Positions 18,277 to 26,012 of a stretch of 64,000 bases of DNA are shown piece by piece. The position numbers were made by a program, and so were the translations under genes. This DNA is from JAKEFM01 sp035695825 (GTDB lineage: Bacteria > Planctomycetota > UBA1135 > JAKEFM01): positions 1 through 64,000 of the forward strand of contig DASRRH010000027.1 in the NCBI GenBank assembly GCA_035695825.1, in the 5' to 3' direction. Below the pieces are notes generated by a model. The model worked only from the letters and a program-made list of their open reading frames with translations, searched no databases and was not told the origin of the DNA. The first letter of the stretch is position 1. Every line of letters begins with the position of its first letter.

Positions 18277-19766
18277 ACGGCGCGCCGCGGCACGAACGGG
18301 TCCGCGACCTCTTCCTCCGCCTCCTCGGCCTCGTCTTCCTCGCCGCGTTCGTCTCCCTCGCCGTCCAGGTCCGGACGCTCCTCGGGCGGGACGGCCTCCT
18401 CCCGGCCGGCGAGTTCCTCGACGCCGTCTCCTCCCACGCGGGCGCCGCACGCCTCCACTTCGTTCCGACCGTCTTCTGGTTCGGCTGCGGCGATCCGGTC
18501 CTCGTCGGCGCGGCGTGGTTCGGAGCGGCGCTCTCCCTCCCCCTCGTCCTCGGCCGGGCCCCGGTCGCGCTGCGCGTCGCGCTCTGGACGCTCTACCTCT
18601 CGTTCGTCTCGATCGGGCAGGAGTTCCTCTCCTTCCAATGGGACAACCTGCTCCTCGAGGCCTCCTTCGCCTCGATCTTCCTCGGCCGGCGCGGCCGCCC
18701 CCCCTCCCGGGCCGGGCTCTTCCTCGGACGCTGGCTCCTCTTCCGCCTCCTCTTCGAGTCGGGGGTCTCGAAGCTCGCCCTCGGCGACCCGCACTGGCGC
18801 GACGGGACCGCGATGGTCTCCTACTTCGAGACCGCGCCGATCCCGACGCCGCTCGGCTGGTGGGCGCACCAGCTCCCTCCGGCCCTCCTCCGCGCGGGCG
18901 CGTTCTCCTCGCTCTTCGCCGAGATCGTCCTCCCCTTCGCGATCTGGGCTCCGAGGCGGGCTCGGCTCGTCGCGCTGGCGATCCTGATCCCGTTCCAGCT
19001 CGGGCTCCTCCTCACGGCGAACTACGGTTTCTTCAACTCTCTCTCGCTCGTCCTCCACCTCTTCCTCCTCGAGGACCGCGACCTCGAGTGGGCCGCGGCG
19101 CGGTTTCGCGCGCTCCTCCGCCGCCCGCCCCGCGTCGAGCCCCTTTCCCTCGCCGAACCCGTCCGCGCCGGTCCGGTCCCTCGGATCGCCCTCGGCCTCC
19201 TCCTCGCCGCGGTCGTCGCCTGCTCGCTCGCGGATTTCGCGTCGGTCCTCTCCCGGCCGAACCGCGCGAAGGGGATGGAGGCGGTCTTCCGCGCCGCCGA
19301 CCAACTTCACCGGATCTACGGCCCCTACCGCTCCGTGAACTCCTACCACCTCTTCGCGCAGATGACGCTCGTCCGGTACGAGGTCGTGATCGAGGGGTCG
19401 GCCGACGGCAAGGAGTGGCGGCCGTTCGAGCTGCGCTGGAAGCCGGGCGACCCCAACCGCCCTCCCCCGTTCGTCGCGCCCCACCAGCCGCGCGTCGACT
19501 TCCAGATGTGGTTCCTGGCGCTCGGCGGGGAAGCGGGCTACTTCCGGCGGCTGCTCGAGCGGATCTGCGAGAAGCCGCAGGCCGTGCGCGGGCTCTTCGA
19601 CCCCTACCCGTTTCCCGAGGCGCCGCCGAAGGCGATCCGGGTCGGCGTCTGGAAGTACACCTTCACCGACCGCGCGACCCGCGCGCGGACGGGCGTCTGG
19701 TGGAACCGCGCGTTCGTCCGCTACGCGGTCCCCGCGAGCCCGTGCGGGGAGGGGCGCCCGCGCTAG
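18273..19766 (+). CDS. Lipase maturation factor-like integral membrane protein
   Basis: 497 residues from GTG 18273, overlapping the upstream stop by four bases. Multiple membrane helices (roughly eight between residues 10 and 340) include conserved polar patches characteristic of the LMF1/HTTM-related family: QEFLSFQWDNLLLEA, FRLLFESGVSKL, and ANYGFFNSLSL. The C-terminal third is soluble and extracytoplasmic-looking (YGPYRSVNSYHLFAQM, then WRPFELRWKPGDP, then PHQPRVDFQMWFLAL). In animals LMF1 aids lipase folding in the ER; bacterial homologues are common in Planctomycetota and their function is unproven. The tight coupling to the SIS protein is unexplained. Its TAG overlaps the stop of a convergent small gene. 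Confidence 0.88.
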   Translation: MNGAPRHERVRDLFLRLLGLVFLAAFVSLAVQVRTLLGRDGLLPAGEFLDAVSSHAGAARLHFVPTVFWFGCGDPVLVGAAWFGAALSLPLVLGRAPVALRVALWTLYLSFVSIGQEFLSFQWDNLLLEASFASIFLGRRGRPPSRAGLFLGRWLLFRLLFESGVSKLALGDPHWRDGTAMVSYFETAPIPTPLGWWAHQLPPALLRAGAFSSLFAEIVLPFAIWAPRRARLVALAILIPFQLGLLLTANYGFFNSLSLVLHLFLLEDRDLEWAAARFRALLRRPPRVEPLSLAEPVRAGPVPRIALGLLLAAVVACSLADFASVLSRPNRAKGMEAVFRAADQLHRIYGPYRSVNSYHLFAQMTLVRYEVVIEGSADGKEWRPFELRWKPGDPNRPPPFVAPHQPRVDFQMWFLALGGEAGYFRRLLERICEKPQAVRGLFDPYPFPEAPPKAIRVGVWKYTFTDRATRARTGVWWNRAFVRYAVPASPCGEGRPR

Positions 19767-19909
19767 GGCTTCGGCGCCGCCGCAGCCGCCGGCGCCGTCT
19801 TGGGCTTTGGCTTCGAGGGGACCTTGGTTCCGGCGCCCGCGCAGTCGGCGCAGGCGACCCCCTTGATGTAGCCCTTGCCCTGGCAGGTGCCGCACATCTC
19901 GATCGTCAT
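19763..19909 (-). CDS. Small zinc-finger-like protein (48 aa, CxxCxGxG twice)
   Basis: A 48-codon gene from ATG 19909 to a TAG (19763-19765) that shares the palindromic CTAG with the stop of the convergent gene. The first 27 residues hold two DnaJ-type zinc-binding repeats, CGTCQGKGY (Cys6, Cys9) and CADCAGAG (Cys20, Cys23), spaced to chelate one metal. A Lys/Pro/Ala tail follows, like those of small nucleic-acid- or protein-binding proteins. The Cys4 arrangement and the GTG-rich coding frame make it likely to be real despite its size. A role as a mini-chaperone or zinc-binding cofactor is inference. Confidence 0.7.
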   Translation of the reverse strand: MTIEMCGTCQGKGYIKGVACADCAGAGTKVPSKPKPKTAPAAAAAPKP

Positions 19910-20062
19910 GGGGGGAACCCTCGTCCGGAGTGGATCGGAGGGGGCAATGTGGCGAAGCGGGCGCTCGGATCAAGGGGGCGCCCGCGCCTTGCTCCGGCCG
20001 GGGGTTCTCCTACGCTTCGCGACCATGCCCGCGGCCCCTTCCTTTCGCTTCCTCCTCTCGTG

Positions 20063-21016
20063 GTGACCCTCGAGGACGTCCGCCGCGCCGCGAAGGCGCT
20101 CTCCGGCTCGGTGGAGCGCACCCCCCTCGTCCGTTCCGACGAGCTCTCCCGGGAGCTCGGGGCCGAGGTCTTCCTCAAGCTCGAGAGCCTCCAGCGGACC
20201 GGCGCCTTCAAGATCCGCGGCGCGACCTACGCCGTCACGCGCCTCTCCCCCGAGGCCCGCCGCGGGGGCGTGATCACGTTCTCGGCCGGCAACCATGGGC
20301 GCGGCCTCGCCCACGCCGCGGCCGCCGCCGGGATCCCCTGCACGGTCGTGATGCCGGCGGGGGCGAATCCGGTCAAGGTCGAGGCGACCCGCGCGCTCGG
20401 CGCCGAGATCGTCTTCGCCGCGAACGCCTCGGAGGCCTTCGCGCTCGTCCAGAAGCTGGGGGCCGAGCGCGGCCTCCACTTCGTCTCCCCCTTCGAGGAC
20501 GACGACGTGATCGCGGGGCAGGGGACGGTGGGGCTCGAGATCCTGGAGGACCTCCCGGACGTCGACCTCCTCGTCGTTCCGGTCGGAGGGAGCGGGCTCG
20601 CCTCCGGGATCGCCCTCGTCGCGAAGAGCCTGCGTCCCTCGGCGCGCCTCGTCGCGACCGAGCCCGCGGGGGCCGACAAGCTCCGCCGCGCCCTGGAGGC
20701 GAAGCGCGTCGTCCGTCTCGAGAGGGTCCAGACCGTCGCCGACGGCCTGGCCGCGCCGTTCGTCGGGGAGCGGAACCTCCGGATCCTCGAAGGGCGCCTC
20801 GACGGCCTGGTCGTCCTCTCGGAGGGGGAGATCCTGGCGGGCCTTCGCTTCCTCGTCGAGCGCTGCCGCGTCCTCGCCGAGCCGGCGGGCGCGGCCTCGA
20901 CGGCCGCCCTCCTCACCCGCCGCGCCGGCCTTCAGCCGGGAGAGAAGGTCGTCGCCGTCGTGACCGGAGGAAACCTCGATCTCGCCCGACTTCCCGAGTT
21001 CCTTGGAAAACCCTAG
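20063..21016 (+). CDS. PLP-dependent threonine/serine dehydratase (no ACT domain)
   Basis: 317 residues; GTG 20063 chosen (GTG 20060 is equally in frame). It belongs to the fold-type II PLP family: TGAFKIRGA carries the PLP lysine, FSAGNHGRG the substrate loop, VVPVGGSGLASG the phosphate-binding glycine loop, and VVTGGNLD the C-terminal segment. Length and lack of a C-terminal ACT regulatory domain match the catabolic/TdcB-like or serine racemase group rather than IlvA (~500 residues). The reaction is probably deamination of threonine or serine to the 2-keto acid and ammonia. It is immediately coupled to an FAD oxidoreductase (TAGTG, one base shared), suggesting an amino-acid catabolic unit. 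Confidence 0.88.
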   Translation: MTLEDVRRAAKALSGSVERTPLVRSDELSRELGAEVFLKLESLQRTGAFKIRGATYAVTRLSPEARRGGVITFSAGNHGRGLAHAAAAAGIPCTVVMPAGANPVKVEATRALGAEIVFAANASEAFALVQKLGAERGLHFVSPFEDDDVIAGQGTVGLEILEDLPDVDLLVVPVGGSGLASGIALVAKSLRPSARLVATEPAGADKLRRALEAKRVVRLERVQTVADGLAAPFVGERNLRILEGRLDGLVVLSEGEILAGLRFLVERCRVLAEPAGAASTAALLTRRAGLQPGEKVVAVVTGGNLDLARLPEFLGKP

Positions 21017-22251
21017 TGCCCGACCGCGCCGTCGTCGTCGGTTGCGGGATCGTCGGCACCTGCACCGCCCTCGAGCTCGCGCGGGCCGGATTCTCCGCCA
21101 CCGTCGTCGATCGCCTCGCGGGGCCCGCCCGCGGCAGCACCCGCCGTTCCTCGAGCGTCATCCGTTGCCACTACGGCGAGCCCGAGACGGTCAAGATCGC
21201 GGCGGAGGGACGCGCGATCTGGGCGGACTGGCCGGGCTACCTGGGCCTCCGAAGGACCCGCGCGCGATTCGTCCCCTGCGGCGTCCTCTTCATCCACCCC
21301 GAAGGCCGGTCGCGCGGCGAAGGCTCGGCCCTCGGCCTCAAGCCCGAGGCGAGCGGGGGCGATCTCGAGGGGAAGGCGGCGCGCATGCGCGCGCTCGGGG
21401 TCCGGTGCGCGCTTCTCCGCGGACGCTCGTTGCGCGAGGCCTTCCCCTTCCTCGCCTTCGCCGAGAAGGGGGAGGTCGGCCTCCTCGAGCCCGACTCGGG
21501 CTACGTCGCCGACGCCCGCTCGGCGACGCTCGACGCCGTCGACGCGTGCCGGTCGGAGGGCGTCCGTTTCCGGTTCGGGGAGCGGGTCCTCGCGATCGAG
21601 ACGGTGGGAAGGGACCGACGCCGGGTCGCCGCCGTCCGGACGGCCCGGGCCTGCCTGCCCGCCGACGTCGTCGTCAACGCGGCCGGACCCTGGTCGCACG
21701 AGCTAAACCTCCTCGCGCGCTGCCCGCTCCCCCTCTCGACCGTTCCTCTCGGCCAGACCGTCGTCGAGGTCTCCCTCGCGGGTCGGCCCGAGCCCCGCCT
21801 CCCGGCGATGCTCGACCTCCGTGGCGGGTTCTACCTTCGCCCCTCCCCGGGAGGCGTCCGTCTCGGAGCGGCGCTCGCGCGCGACCACGTCGACTTCCGG
21901 GCGAGGGCGGTCGAGCGGACCCCTCCGAGCGTCCTCCAGGCGTTCGCGAGGGAGACGGTCGCCGCCCTGCGCCGCCGCTGGCCGGCGGCCCGCGTGCGCT
22001 CCGTCCGACCGCGGCCGGCCCTCTACGACTGGACCGCGGCCGACGGCTACCCGCTGATCGACCGCACGGACCTCGAGGGGTACTTCGTCGCGGTCGGGAC
22101 GAGCGGGGCCTGGTTCAAGGGCGCGCCCGTGATCGGCCGCCTCGTCGCGGGTCTCGCCTCGAATCCGGGCCTCCGGCGCGTACGCCTGTCCCGCACGGGC
22201 AACACCCTGAACCTCGCCATCTTCTCGCGCCGCCGCTCTCCGATCGGCTGA
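21016..22251 (+). CDS. FAD-dependent oxidoreductase (DAO family)
   Basis: 411 residues from GTG 21016, sharing one base with the upstream stop. The N-terminal dinucleotide-binding fingerprint is VVVGCGIVGTCTALELARAGF with an acidic residue ending strand 2 (VVDRL). The conserved STRRSSSVIRCHYGEPE resembles the substrate-side loop of glycine/sarcosine oxidase-like enzymes. VVNAAGPWSHEL is the second FAD motif, and the C-terminal GTSGAWFKGAPVIGRL closes the FAD site. Such enzymes oxidise amino acids or N-methylated/imino acids. Next to the PLP dehydratase, an amino-acid-related substrate is likely, but the exact one is unknown. Confidence 0.88.
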   Translation: MPDRAVVVGCGIVGTCTALELARAGFSATVVDRLAGPARGSTRRSSSVIRCHYGEPETVKIAAEGRAIWADWPGYLGLRRTRARFVPCGVLFIHPEGRSRGEGSALGLKPEASGGDLEGKAARMRALGVRCALLRGRSLREAFPFLAFAEKGEVGLLEPDSGYVADARSATLDAVDACRSEGVRFRFGERVLAIETVGRDRRRVAAVRTARACLPADVVVNAAGPWSHELNLLARCPLPLSTVPLGQTVVEVSLAGRPEPRLPAMLDLRGGFYLRPSPGGVRLGAALARDHVDFRARAVERTPPSVLQAFARETVAALRRRWPAARVRSVRPRPALYDWTAADGYPLIDRTDLEGYFVAVGTSGAWFKGAPVIGRLVAGLASNPGLRRVRLSRTGNTLNLAIFSRRRSPIG

Positions 22252-22318
22252 GGCGGGATCGGGCGGGGTTCGAGCCCTCCTCCGTCCCGGGGGAAACGGC
22301 CTCCGACGCGCCGAGGGA

Positions 22319-23098
22319 CTACGCGAAGTCCGCGACGACCGGGGCGTGATCCGAGGGCTTCCCCTCCCCGCTCGACTCCTTCCGTTCCTCCCGGTCGACG
22401 ACGAGGTCGAGAAGCCGCTCCGCGAGGGGCCTCGTCCCGAGCAGGAGATCGATCCGCAGACCCCACCCGCGGTGGAACGCGCCCATCCGGTAGTCCCACC
22501 AGGTGAAGATTCCCGGTTCCGGGTGGCGGAGCCGCAGCAGGTCGACCAGGCCCCACGCGCAGAGGGCGCGGAGCCTCTTCTGCTCCTCGGGATGGAAGAG
22601 GACCTGCCCCCGCCAGCGCTCGGGGTCATGGACGTCGCGGTCCTCGGGGGCGACGTTGAAGTCGCCGCAGACGAGGAGGGGTTCCGCGGGATCTGCCGAG
22701 GATCGGAGCCACGCCGCGAGTCGCTCGAGCCAGCGCAGCTTGTAGGGGAACTTCGGCGAGTCGACCGCCTCGCCGTTGGGGACGTAGACGTCGACGACGC
22801 GGACCCCCTCCGCCGTCGCGGCGAGGAGCCTCGCCTGATCGTCCGGCTCCCCGTCGGGGATCCCCCGCTGGATCCTCTCGAGGGGCCCTCGCGTGAGGAT
22901 CGCGACGCCGTTGTAGGTCTTCTGGCCGTGGAGCGCCGCGCGATAGCCGACCTCCTCGAAGGCGGCGACCGGGAAGTCCGCGTCCGGAACCTTCGTCTCC
23001 TGGAGGCAGAGGACGTCGGGTTTTTGACGCCCGAGGAGGGCGAGGCACCGCGGGAGGCGCGTCCGGATCGAGTTGACGTTCCAGGTAACGAGCCTCAC
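22319..23098 (-). CDS. xthA: Exodeoxyribonuclease III
   Basis: 259 residues from GTG 23098, the normal length for the family. All core motifs are present: VTWNVNSIR at the N-terminus (metal Asn), CLQETKV (metal Glu), YNGVAIL, DVYVPNG, GDFNVAPED (catalytic Asp-Asn) and the terminal SDHAPVVAD (catalytic Asp-His). The enzyme is a base-excision-repair AP endonuclease and 3'-exonuclease acting in the cytoplasm. It is followed 20 bases upstream in coordinates by the DUF4097-like lipoprotein on the same strand, with no functional link apparent. Confidence 0.95.
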   Translation of the reverse strand: MRLVTWNVNSIRTRLPRCLALLGRQKPDVLCLQETKVPDADFPVAAFEEVGYRAALHGQKTYNGVAILTRGPLERIQRGIPDGEPDDQARLLAATAEGVRVVDVYVPNGEAVDSPKFPYKLRWLERLAAWLRSSADPAEPLLVCGDFNVAPEDRDVHDPERWRGQVLFHPEEQKRLRALCAWGLVDLLRLRHPEPGIFTWWDYRMGAFHRGWGLRIDLLLGTRPLAERLLDLVVDREERKESSGEGKPSDHAPVVADFA

Positions 23099-23117
23099 CG
23101 GAACGCCGGCGCGCCCT

Positions 23118-23774
23118 CTAGCGGCGCCGGAAGGTGATGCCGCCCGTCCCGGTCTTCGCGGTCACGCGGCCGTCCCCGGTCCCTAGCTTGCCCGCGGCGG
23201 AGGCGCTCACGGCCTCGCGCGTGACGTGGAGGCCCGGGGCGTTCACGACCTCGACCCCGCCGACGCCGGTGTCGAGCCGGACCGCGCCGCCGAAGGAAGC
23301 GGGGACTTCGACGGTCAGGTCCCCGACGCCGGTCCGGCAGTCAAGGTCCTCGAACGGGCCCTCCCCCCGGATCGAGACCTCGAGGTCGCCGACGCCGGTC
23401 TCCAGCTGGACGTCGAGCCCCGGAGGAGCGGAGACCTCGATCTCCATCTTCCAGTCGTCGTGGTCCGCCTCGTCGAGGTGGGCGTTCTCGACGAGGACCG
23501 CGTCCCCATCGACCCGCACCCGGAGGTCGGCCGGCTCGGCCGTCCTCCGTGCGAGGTTCCCGCGATGGTAGACGACGGCTCTCGCGGATACGGTCGCCTC
23601 GGCGTCGGTCCGGACGGTCACGTCCCCGACGTTGTTGCGGACGACGAGACGGCGCGCCGAGCCGACGCCCGCACTTCCCTCGACTTCCCCGATTCGCTGG
23701 TGGTCGGAGTCGACGAAACGGCAGCCGACGAGGAGGGCGAGGAGAGAGACGGCCGTGAGGAGCGGCGCCTTCAT
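23118..23774 (-). CDS. DUF4097-like lipoprotein
   Basis: 218 residues; ATG 23774 is preferred over upstream options because it begins a clean lipoprotein signal (lipobox LVGC, Cys18) with GAGG upstream. The mature protein is a right-handed beta-helix-like series of short strands with repeated TGVGD / TGVGG steps (residues ~105-200), the pattern of DUF4097 adhesin-like domains, ending TGTGGITFRRR. It is presumably tethered at the membrane, facing the periplasm. No catalytic residues are visible. In other bacteria DUF4097 proteins are often near sigma/anti-sigma or stress genes; here the neighbours are xthA and the glycan locus. Confidence 0.8.
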   Translation of the reverse strand: MKAPLLTAVSLLALLVGCRFVDSDHQRIGEVEGSAGVGSARRLVVRNNVGDVTVRTDAEATVSARAVVYHRGNLARRTAEPADLRVRVDGDAVLVENAHLDEADHDDWKMEIEVSAPPGLDVQLETGVGDLEVSIRGEGPFEDLDCRTGVGDLTVEVPASFGGAVRLDTGVGGVEVVNAPGLHVTREAVSASAAGKLGTGDGRVTAKTGTGGITFRRR

Positions 23775-23871
23775 GGGAACCTCGCGGGGGGCGCGGGCCG
23801 GCACCGGCGGCCCGGCCCGCCGGGGTGGGGCATTGTAGAACGACGCGCCACCCGACGGGGTTCCTCTGCGT

Positions 23872-25086
23872 CTACCGCGTCCAAGGAGCGAGAGAGGGGT
23901 AGTACTTCGGGACGAAGGCGAGCAGGAGCTCCGCCCCGAGGAGCGCGAGGAGGAGCCCGCCCACGAACGCAGGCACCCGCCGCGCGCGGACCGGCCCCGC
24001 TCTCTCCAGCAGGAGCGTCACCGCGGCGGTCGCGAGCGGCGCGAGCAAGGGGAAGAGGAATCGGCCCTGCGCCTGGCGGTAGCGCCAGCCGAACGAGCCC
24101 GTGAACGCCGCGAGGAGGACGAGCCCCGCCCAGGCGGCGAGGGCGAGGGGCCGTTCGCCGCGATTGCGGGACCCCGCCCCTCGGCGGACCCACCCGGCGA
24201 ACGCGAACAGGGTGAGGGCGCCAAGGCCGTAGAGGAGCGGCCGGAGGGCGGAGACCTCGACCTCGTTGTGCCGGCCGAGGGCGACCCAGAAGGTCCGCGC
24301 CGCGTAGCCTGCCGTCCAAACCGCCGCCTCCGCCGCGGGCGGCCGGTCGGCCCAGGGGACGTTCGCGATCTCGAGCGGGACGAGGCCGCCGTAGACCGCC
24401 TGGTTCCGGAGGTACCAGGGCGACGCGAGGAGCGCCGCCCCGGCGACGACCCCACCCGCCTCCGCGATCCCCCGGAGGCCGGGCCGGGCGAGGACGAGCC
24501 CGAAGGCGACGATCGGGAGGAGCACCCCTCCCGAGATCTTCGTGAGAAGGGCGAGCCCGAGGAGGAGGGCGAGACAGAAGCCGTCCCGGGGCCGGAGCGC
24601 GGGCTCGCGGACCGCGCGTCCGAGCCGCGCGAACGCGACGGTCGAGAGGAGGACGAGGAGCGCGTCGTTGTTCGCGGTCGATCCGTTCGCCGCGAGGCCG
24701 GGATGGAACGCGAGAAATGCGGCGACCCCCGAGCGGAGGTCCGGGCGAGCCGGCGCGCAGGTCTCCGCAAACCGGGCCGCCGCCGCGACGGCGAGGAGGG
24801 AGAGGGCCGCGTTGAGGAGGCGCGCGGCGTAGAGGCCGCGGTCGCCTCCGCCTGCGGCGGCGTGGAGCGGCGCGGCGAGGAGGTAGAAGAGGGGGGGCTG
24901 GTAGAACTCGTACCGGTCCCCTTCGCCGGTCCGCTCCGTCTGGACGGGAAGCCGTCCCTCCTCGGCGAGGTAGCGCGCGAACGCCGCGTGCGCCCGCTCG
25001 TCGGGCGCCTCTCCCGCGGGGATCGCCGCGAGGAGGAAGATCCGAAGGAGAGCCCCGCCGAGGAGGATCCCGCCGAGCCCCTTCAC
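23872..25086 (-). CDS. GT-C membrane glycosyltransferase-like protein (ArnT/DUF2142-like)
   Basis: 404 residues from GTG 25086, chosen because GTGA overlaps the preceding stop (an upstream GTG at 25101 would add five residues). It has about ten membrane helices and the GT-C hallmark acidic pair in the first extracytoplasmic loop (EAPDERAHAAFARYL), followed by the conserved YEFYQPPLFYLLAAP. Later NGSTANNDALL and SFGWRYRQAQGRFLFP match lipid-linked sugar transferase topology. Such enzymes transfer sugar from a polyprenyl-phosphate donor on the outer face of the membrane. It is the last gene of the four-gene glycan operon. Confidence 0.8.
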   Translation of the reverse strand: MKGLGGILLGGALLRIFLLAAIPAGEAPDERAHAAFARYLAEEGRLPVQTERTGEGDRYEFYQPPLFYLLAAPLHAAAGGGDRGLYAARLLNAALSLLAVAAAARFAETCAPARPDLRSGVAAFLAFHPGLAANGSTANNDALLVLLSTVAFARLGRAVREPALRPRDGFCLALLLGLALLTKISGGVLLPIVAFGLVLARPGLRGIAEAGGVVAGAALLASPWYLRNQAVYGGLVPLEIANVPWADRPPAAEAAVWTAGYAARTFWVALGRHNEVEVSALRPLLYGLGALTLFAFAGWVRRGAGSRNRGERPLALAAWAGLVLLAAFTGSFGWRYRQAQGRFLFPLLAPLATAAVTLLLERAGPVRARRVPAFVGGLLLALLGAELLLAFVPKYYPSLAPWTR

Positions 25087-26012
25087 GCGGTGTCGAGCCA
25101 CGCCGGGCCGCGCCCGGTCCGCCCGAGGAGGGCGTCGCGGAGCGCGGCGACCTGGGCTCGGGCGCGGATGAGATCGAGGCGGTCCCCCCCCTTCAGGTAC
25201 CCCGCGGCGTAGTAGGCCGCACCCGCGACGAGGGTCTTCCAGAGGTACCGGGGGAGGAACCGGAATCGCGTGCTCCGCGGGGCGTAGCGCGCGAGGAAGC
25301 GAGGGAGGTTGCGGGCGTAGTAGTAGAGGAAGTAGGGGCTCTTCGTGAGGGAGAGCGACCCCCCCTCACGGTGGGTCGCGAGGGGCTCGGCGAGGACGGC
25401 GACGCGGAACCCCGCCCGCAGCATCCGCGTGCACCAGTCCACTTCCTCGAGGTAGAGGAAGTAGGACGGGTCCATCACCCCCACGCGGAGCACGGCCTCC
25501 GCCCGGACGAGCATCGCGCAGCCGGGGATCCAGTCGACGTCGACGATCCCTCCCTCCTCCCGCGGGCGGCGGATCTCCGTTCGGCCCCGGATCCAGTCGA
25601 CCGTTCCCCCGGCGTAGAGCACGCGCTCGGGCCGCTCCGCGGAGACGACGTACGGGCCGACCGCGCCGATCCGCGCGTCCGCCTCCACCGCGGCGACGAG
25701 GCGCGAGATCGCCGCCCGCGAGACCGTCGCGTCGCTGTTCGCGAGGAAGACGAACGCCGCCCCTCCGGCGACCGCCTCCAGAATCGCGGGATTGTTCCCC
25801 CCCGCGTAGCCGAGGTTCGCCCCGTTGGCGCGAATCCGGACTCCGGGGATCCGCTCGCGCAAGCGCGCGAGCGCTTCGGGACGCGAGTCGTTGTCCGCGA
25901 CGATCACCTCGTGGGCGGGATAGTCGGAGAGGAGGAGGGAGTCGACGCACGCGGCCGTCTCTTCGGGCTGGTTCCAGTGGACGACGACGCTGACGACCCG
26001 CCGTGCGCTCAT
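25083..26012 (-). CDS. Family 2 glycosyltransferase
   Basis: 309 residues from ATG 26012, overlapping the flippase stop by four bases (ATGA). GT-A fold: VSVVVHWNQPEET, the first acidic motif VIVADNDS, NLGYAGGNN for the nucleotide, FLANSDATV as the DxD-like motif, and PSYFLYLEEVDWCTRM as the acceptor/catalytic segment, closest to rhamnosyltransferase-like (RfbF/WbbL) enzymes. A soluble catalytic domain is followed by a weakly hydrophobic tail. It should add a sugar (possibly rhamnose) to a lipid-linked glycan on the cytoplasmic face. It lies in the operon GT1, flippase, GT2, GT-C. Confidence 0.9.
   Translation of the reverse strand: MSARRVVSVVVHWNQPEETAACVDSLLLSDYPAHEVIVADNDSRPEALARLRERIPGVRIRANGANLGYAGGNNPAILEAVAGGAAFVFLANSDATVSRAAISRLVAAVEADARIGAVGPYVVSAERPERVLYAGGTVDWIRGRTEIRRPREEGGIVDVDWIPGCAMLVRAEAVLRVGVMDPSYFLYLEEVDWCTRMLRAGFRVAVLAEPLATHREGGSLSLTKSPYFLYYYARNLPRFLARYAPRSTRFRFLPRYLWKTLVAGAAYYAAGYLKGGDRLDLIRARAQVAALRDALLGRTGRGPAWLDTA

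Noticed and set aside
23534..23730. Direct repeats in the DUF4097-like gene as a possible CRISPR-like array
   Set aside because: They are protein-level TGVGD-type repeats of a beta-helix, not equal-length DNA repeats with spacers; no array or cas gene is present.
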